From: Parabacteroides sp.
Lineage (GTDB): Bacteria > Bacteroidota > Bacteroidia > Bacteroidales > Tannerellaceae
DNA length: 64,000 nucleotides
NCBI GenBank assembly: GCA_019417325.1
Contig: DXVO01000028.1
Coordinates: 62,001 to 126,000, forward strand
Direction of reading: 5' to 3'
In this document: positions 61,459 to 64,000 of the stretch, one piece after another
Numbering within the stretch: the stretch's first letter is position 1
Layout: each line of letters starts with the position of its first letter
Made by a program: the position numbers and the translations under genes
The notes under the pieces: model-generated
What the model was told of the DNA's origin: nothing
The model's database searches: none
The model's input: only the letters and a program-made list of their open reading frames with translations

Positions 61459-64000
61459 TTAGATAATCTCGATATAACTACGTCCATTTCCGGCACGATT
61501 TACACGAATTTGGGCAGGAATACGCTCTGTCATCTCCTGTACATGGGATATTACACCTATTTTACGTCCTTGCGTACGGAGACTTTCCAAAGCATCCATC
61601 GCCACACGCAACGTTTCCGCATCCAGTGAACCGAAACCTTCATCAATAAAGAGGCTCTCTACCTTCATCCTGTTAGAAGATAATGATGACAAACCCAAAG
61701 CCAAAGCCAAAGAAACAAGGAAAGACTCACCACCAGAAAGACTATGCACTGAACGGACTTCATCACACATATCACGATCTATTACCTGTAAAGCTAATGT
61801 CTCAGGAACGCGTTCCAGCCGGTAACGTCGTGTCAGGTTCCTTAATTGCACATTTGCATAATTCAACAACAAATCCAGTGTATATCCCTGAGCTATACGC
61901 CGGAATTTAGCTCCATCGGCAGACCCAGCCAGATCATTTAATTTCGCCCAGCGTTCACTATCCAACCGCTTAGCCATAAGTTCATTTTGCAATCCAGCCA
62001 CCTTTTCCTTATTCTCTTTCTGGACACGAATACGAAAACTCAGCTCCGTTTTCTCTTGAGTAATGCGAGCTAAAGAATCCGCCAAAGATTCTCCACCGGA
62101 AGCTTCTGTATAACTAGCCATCCATTTGTCAAGCATTTCTTGACATTTAGTTAAATTAGCAGATGCTTCCATCAAGTCTTTTTCTATCTGTTCGGAAATA
62201 CCACGCATCTGCTCGGCTATCCCTGCCTGTTCTGTCTGTGTGGCAAGTAAGTGTTTCAACCGTTCCTTTAACTCTTCAGAGTGGCAAGTATACTCCTGCT
62301 CTACCAAATCTGCCGGACGACCATTCAAAAGAATGGAACGTTCCTTTTGTAAAACAGCCAGAACTGCTTTATTCTTTTCTAACTCCTGAACAGTTTCTTC
62401 CGAACGTTTGCGTAATGATGGAAGAAAAGAAGCCAATGAGTCACTTTCTGCTTTTCGCGCACTCTGTTCACGCTCCAGTCCACGGAGTTTTTCATTATTT
62501 TCATGCCATTGACGGGCAAAATCGGTCAATGTTTTCCGAAAAGCAACCGGGTCCTGTTGCCATCCTTTCTGCCAGTCACTGCTTCCAAACAATAAATCTG
62601 CCGACCCTAAAGAACGGGAAAGCCGAACTGTTTGCTCTTTTATCGTCTCATCTTCATGTGCAAGTTGAGTTGCCGACAACTTCCTCATGGTCATAATATC
62701 TTTACAAGCAGCATCTGCTTCTGTCAATTCTTTATGAAAAGCAAGTTGCCGTTGCTGGAGGGAAGTTATCTGTCTGGAAAGTGCCGTATACGCCGTTTTC
62801 TTTTCTGACAATTGTTGAAGACGCAATGTCATTTGAGCGACTTGTTGGTCCGGCGACACGGAAGGAAGAGTGGAAAGAGCCGGATGATGCACACTACCAC
62901 ATACAGGGCAAGGCTCCCCTTCCTGTAGCCGTGCACGCAATTCCTGTATATTTCCTGATGCAGCAAGGCGCGCCTGTTCTATCAGTAATTGTTCGCGTTC
63001 TTTTCTGACTTGTTCTATTTCCTGATCTAACCGGGATATATCAACCTTTTTTAATTCCGCTTCCATAGAACGGGAAGAAGTTTCTATCTTACTTAATTCC
63101 ACACGTTTGGATTCGACAGCTTGCTGTAGAGTCTTCAATTTTAATGCCTGTTTATCGTCTGCACTACGTATGGATAAAATTGTGCGGTTTGCCTTATCAA
63201 TAGACTCACGTGCTGCAGATGCCGCATCAATATGAAGTAAAAGAGCTGATAACTGCTCCGCTATATTTTCTTTACTACGATACCGTTCGCGCCAAGCAGC
63301 AAGGTGAGTAATCTCTTCATTTCTTTGCTGCCACAATTTAAAAGCAGCCTGATATTTATCATCCGCTTCTTTCAAACTACCTGCAGCTCTTTTCATTTGT
63401 AATTCTGAATCCGATACGGTTTTCATCGCATTATCCAGTTGGATATCTACTCGCCTGGCTTGTTGTATCTCCTGCTTCAGAAGATTAAATGCAGTCTCGG
63501 ACTTTTGCTGCTCCTCCATGCCAAGTTCATAGTCCCGACGAGCGGCAAGCAATAGTTCTGTTGCTTTTTGCAAACGAACAGCAGCATCTTTCCGACGGGA
63601 TTCGCGATCTGTTATTTGCTGACGAGCAGAGCGTACAGCTTCTTCCAGAGCCTGCTGTTCCATTCTGGATTTATCAAGACGCAACAATGTGGCTTCTGCT
63701 GCAGATAAACGGATCCGGATTTCCTCCTCTACATCTTCCGTTAACAACTCTATTCCCTGTATCCGCTGATTTATTCTGTCAAAAGCCTCTTTTGCTGCTG
63801 CATTTTTTTCAAATATCAAACGGGAAATAGCGGAATAAAGTTCAGTACCGGTTAGCTTCTCCAATAAAGATGCCTTTTCTCCCTGTTCAGCTTTCAGAAA
63901 AGTAGAAAAATCATTTTGTGCCAGAAGGACGGAACGGGTAAACTGTTCGAATGTAAGTCCGATTAATTCTATAATACGGGCTTGCAAGTCAGAACGCCCC
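61459..64000 (-). CDS. sbcC: SbcC-family exonuclease ATPase (partial, N-terminus outside window)
   Basis: About 847 codons of the protein are visible; the frame stays open to base 64000, reading GRSDLQARIIELIGLTFEQ before any start, so the N-terminal Walker A region lies beyond the window. Seen are the Q-loop VLLAQNDFSTFLKA, a long coiled coil, a zinc hook (CPVC, around 62898-62912), and the C-terminal ABC signature LSGGESFLVSLALALG with Walker B ESLFIDEGFGSLDAETL. SbcC with SbcD forms an ATP-driven nuclease that opens DNA hairpins and ends. The gene is followed directly by a nucleotidyltransferase-HEPN gene. Confidence 0.94.
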   Translation of the reverse strand, partial: GRSDLQARIIELIGLTFEQFTRSVLLAQNDFSTFLKAEQGEKASLLEKLTGTELYSAISRLIFEKNAAAKEAFDRINQRIQGIELLTEDVEEEIRIRLSAAEATLLRLDKSRMEQQALEEAVRSARQQITDRESRRKDAAVRLQKATELLLAARRDYELGMEEQQKSETAFNLLKQEIQQARRVDIQLDNAMKTVSDSELQMKRAAGSLKEADDKYQAAFKLWQQRNEEITHLAAWRERYRSKENIAEQLSALLLHIDAASAARESIDKANRTILSIRSADDKQALKLKTLQQAVESKRVELSKIETSSRSMEAELKKVDISRLDQEIEQVRKEREQLLIEQARLAASGNIQELRARLQEGEPCPVCGSVHHPALSTLPSVSPDQQVAQMTLRLQQLSEKKTAYTALSRQITSLQQRQLAFHKELTEADAACKDIMTMRKLSATQLAHEDETIKEQTVRLSRSLGSADLLFGSSDWQKGWQQDPVAFRKTLTDFARQWHENNEKLRGLEREQSARKAESDSLASFLPSLRKRSEETVQELEKNKAVLAVLQKERSILLNGRPADLVEQEYTCHSEELKERLKHLLATQTEQAGIAEQMRGISEQIEKDLMEASANLTKCQEMLDKWMASYTEASGGESLADSLARITQEKTELSFRIRVQKENKEKVAGLQNELMAKRLDSERWAKLNDLAGSADGAKFRRIAQGYTLDLLLNYANVQLRNLTRRYRLERVPETLALQVIDRDMCDEVRSVHSLSGGESFLVSLALALGLSSLSSNRMKVESLFIDEGFGSLDAETLRVAMDALESLRTQGRKIGVISHVQEMTERIPAQIRVNRAGNGRSYIEII

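Noticed and set aside
1..64000. CRISPR arrays, tRNA or rRNA genes, prophage or transposase genes
   Set aside because: Looked for regular spaced repeats, cloverleaf sequences, integrases and transposases while reading; none seen. A tRNAscan or CRISPR finder run would settle this.

Overview
The window is ordinary chromosome from a Bacteroidales bacterium, most likely a gut Bacteroides or Parabacteroides-like species. Three things point there. It carries a SusC/SusD polysaccharide utilisation locus. Many genes are preceded by the Bacteroidetes -7 box TAnnTTTG and few by a Shine-Dalgarno sequence. Several families are typical of the order: DUF5723, OmpP1/FadL, NUDIX-type sugar regulators and NrtR/AraR-like control of xylose genes. 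Base composition is moderately AT-rich. I see no tRNA or rRNA gene, CRISPR array, prophage or insertion sequence. The genus is inference.

Layout. 1-4075 (+): aromatic amino acid operon, prephenate dehydratase, aminotransferase, DAHP synthase/chorismate mutase fusion and prephenate dehydrogenase. It is headed by an unannotated 24-residue leader peptide packed with Phe and Tyr codons and a terminator/antiterminator pair. 4193-17417 (-): an eight-gene polysaccharide utilisation locus with an ADP-ribosylglycohydrolase-fold lipoprotein, SusC, SusD, a surface lipoprotein, a GH20 hexosaminidase, two HGSNAT/NagX-like transmembrane acetyltransferases and a second GH20-like enzyme. 17418-18094 is a gene-free leader with three perfect palindromes.

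18095-27988: housekeeping genes, namely thioredoxin, topoisomerase III, a NUDIX hydrolase, a small RelA/SpoT-like HD hydrolase, phosphoglucosamine mutase with a lipoprotein, an NrnA-like DHH phosphoesterase, a trimmed ComEC, ribulose-phosphate epimerase and an ECF sigma factor. 28186-36863: envelope genes (OmpP1/FadL porin, a Tyr/Trp/Gly/Ser-rich secreted protein, DUF5723 protein with a partner lipoprotein), a Crp regulator with a MATE pump, and YaaA. 37024-41998: a secreted beta-propeller-like protein and a xylose module (NUDIX regulator, xylA, xylose symporter) without xylulokinase.

42001-50527: a 430-base gene-free stretch with unexplained repeats, then yebC-pheT, a sensor kinase with a substrate-binding-protein sensor facing a lone nrfA, and trmD. 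50516-57397: a lipoprotein, a GH3 glycosidase with a PA14 insert, and a glgB-manA operon. 57545-64000: a cation/proton antiporter, a GNAT acetyltransferase, and an sbcC (cut by the window edge) followed two bases later by a nucleotidyltransferase-HEPN fusion.

The two observations I rate highest are the Phe/Tyr ribosome-sensing attenuator at the left edge, and the pairing of transmembrane glucosamine N-acetyltransferases with N-acetylhexosaminidases in one locus. That pairing resembles the acetylate-then-cleave logic of lysosomal heparan sulfate breakdown. Both rest on sequence reading and family knowledge and have not been tested.
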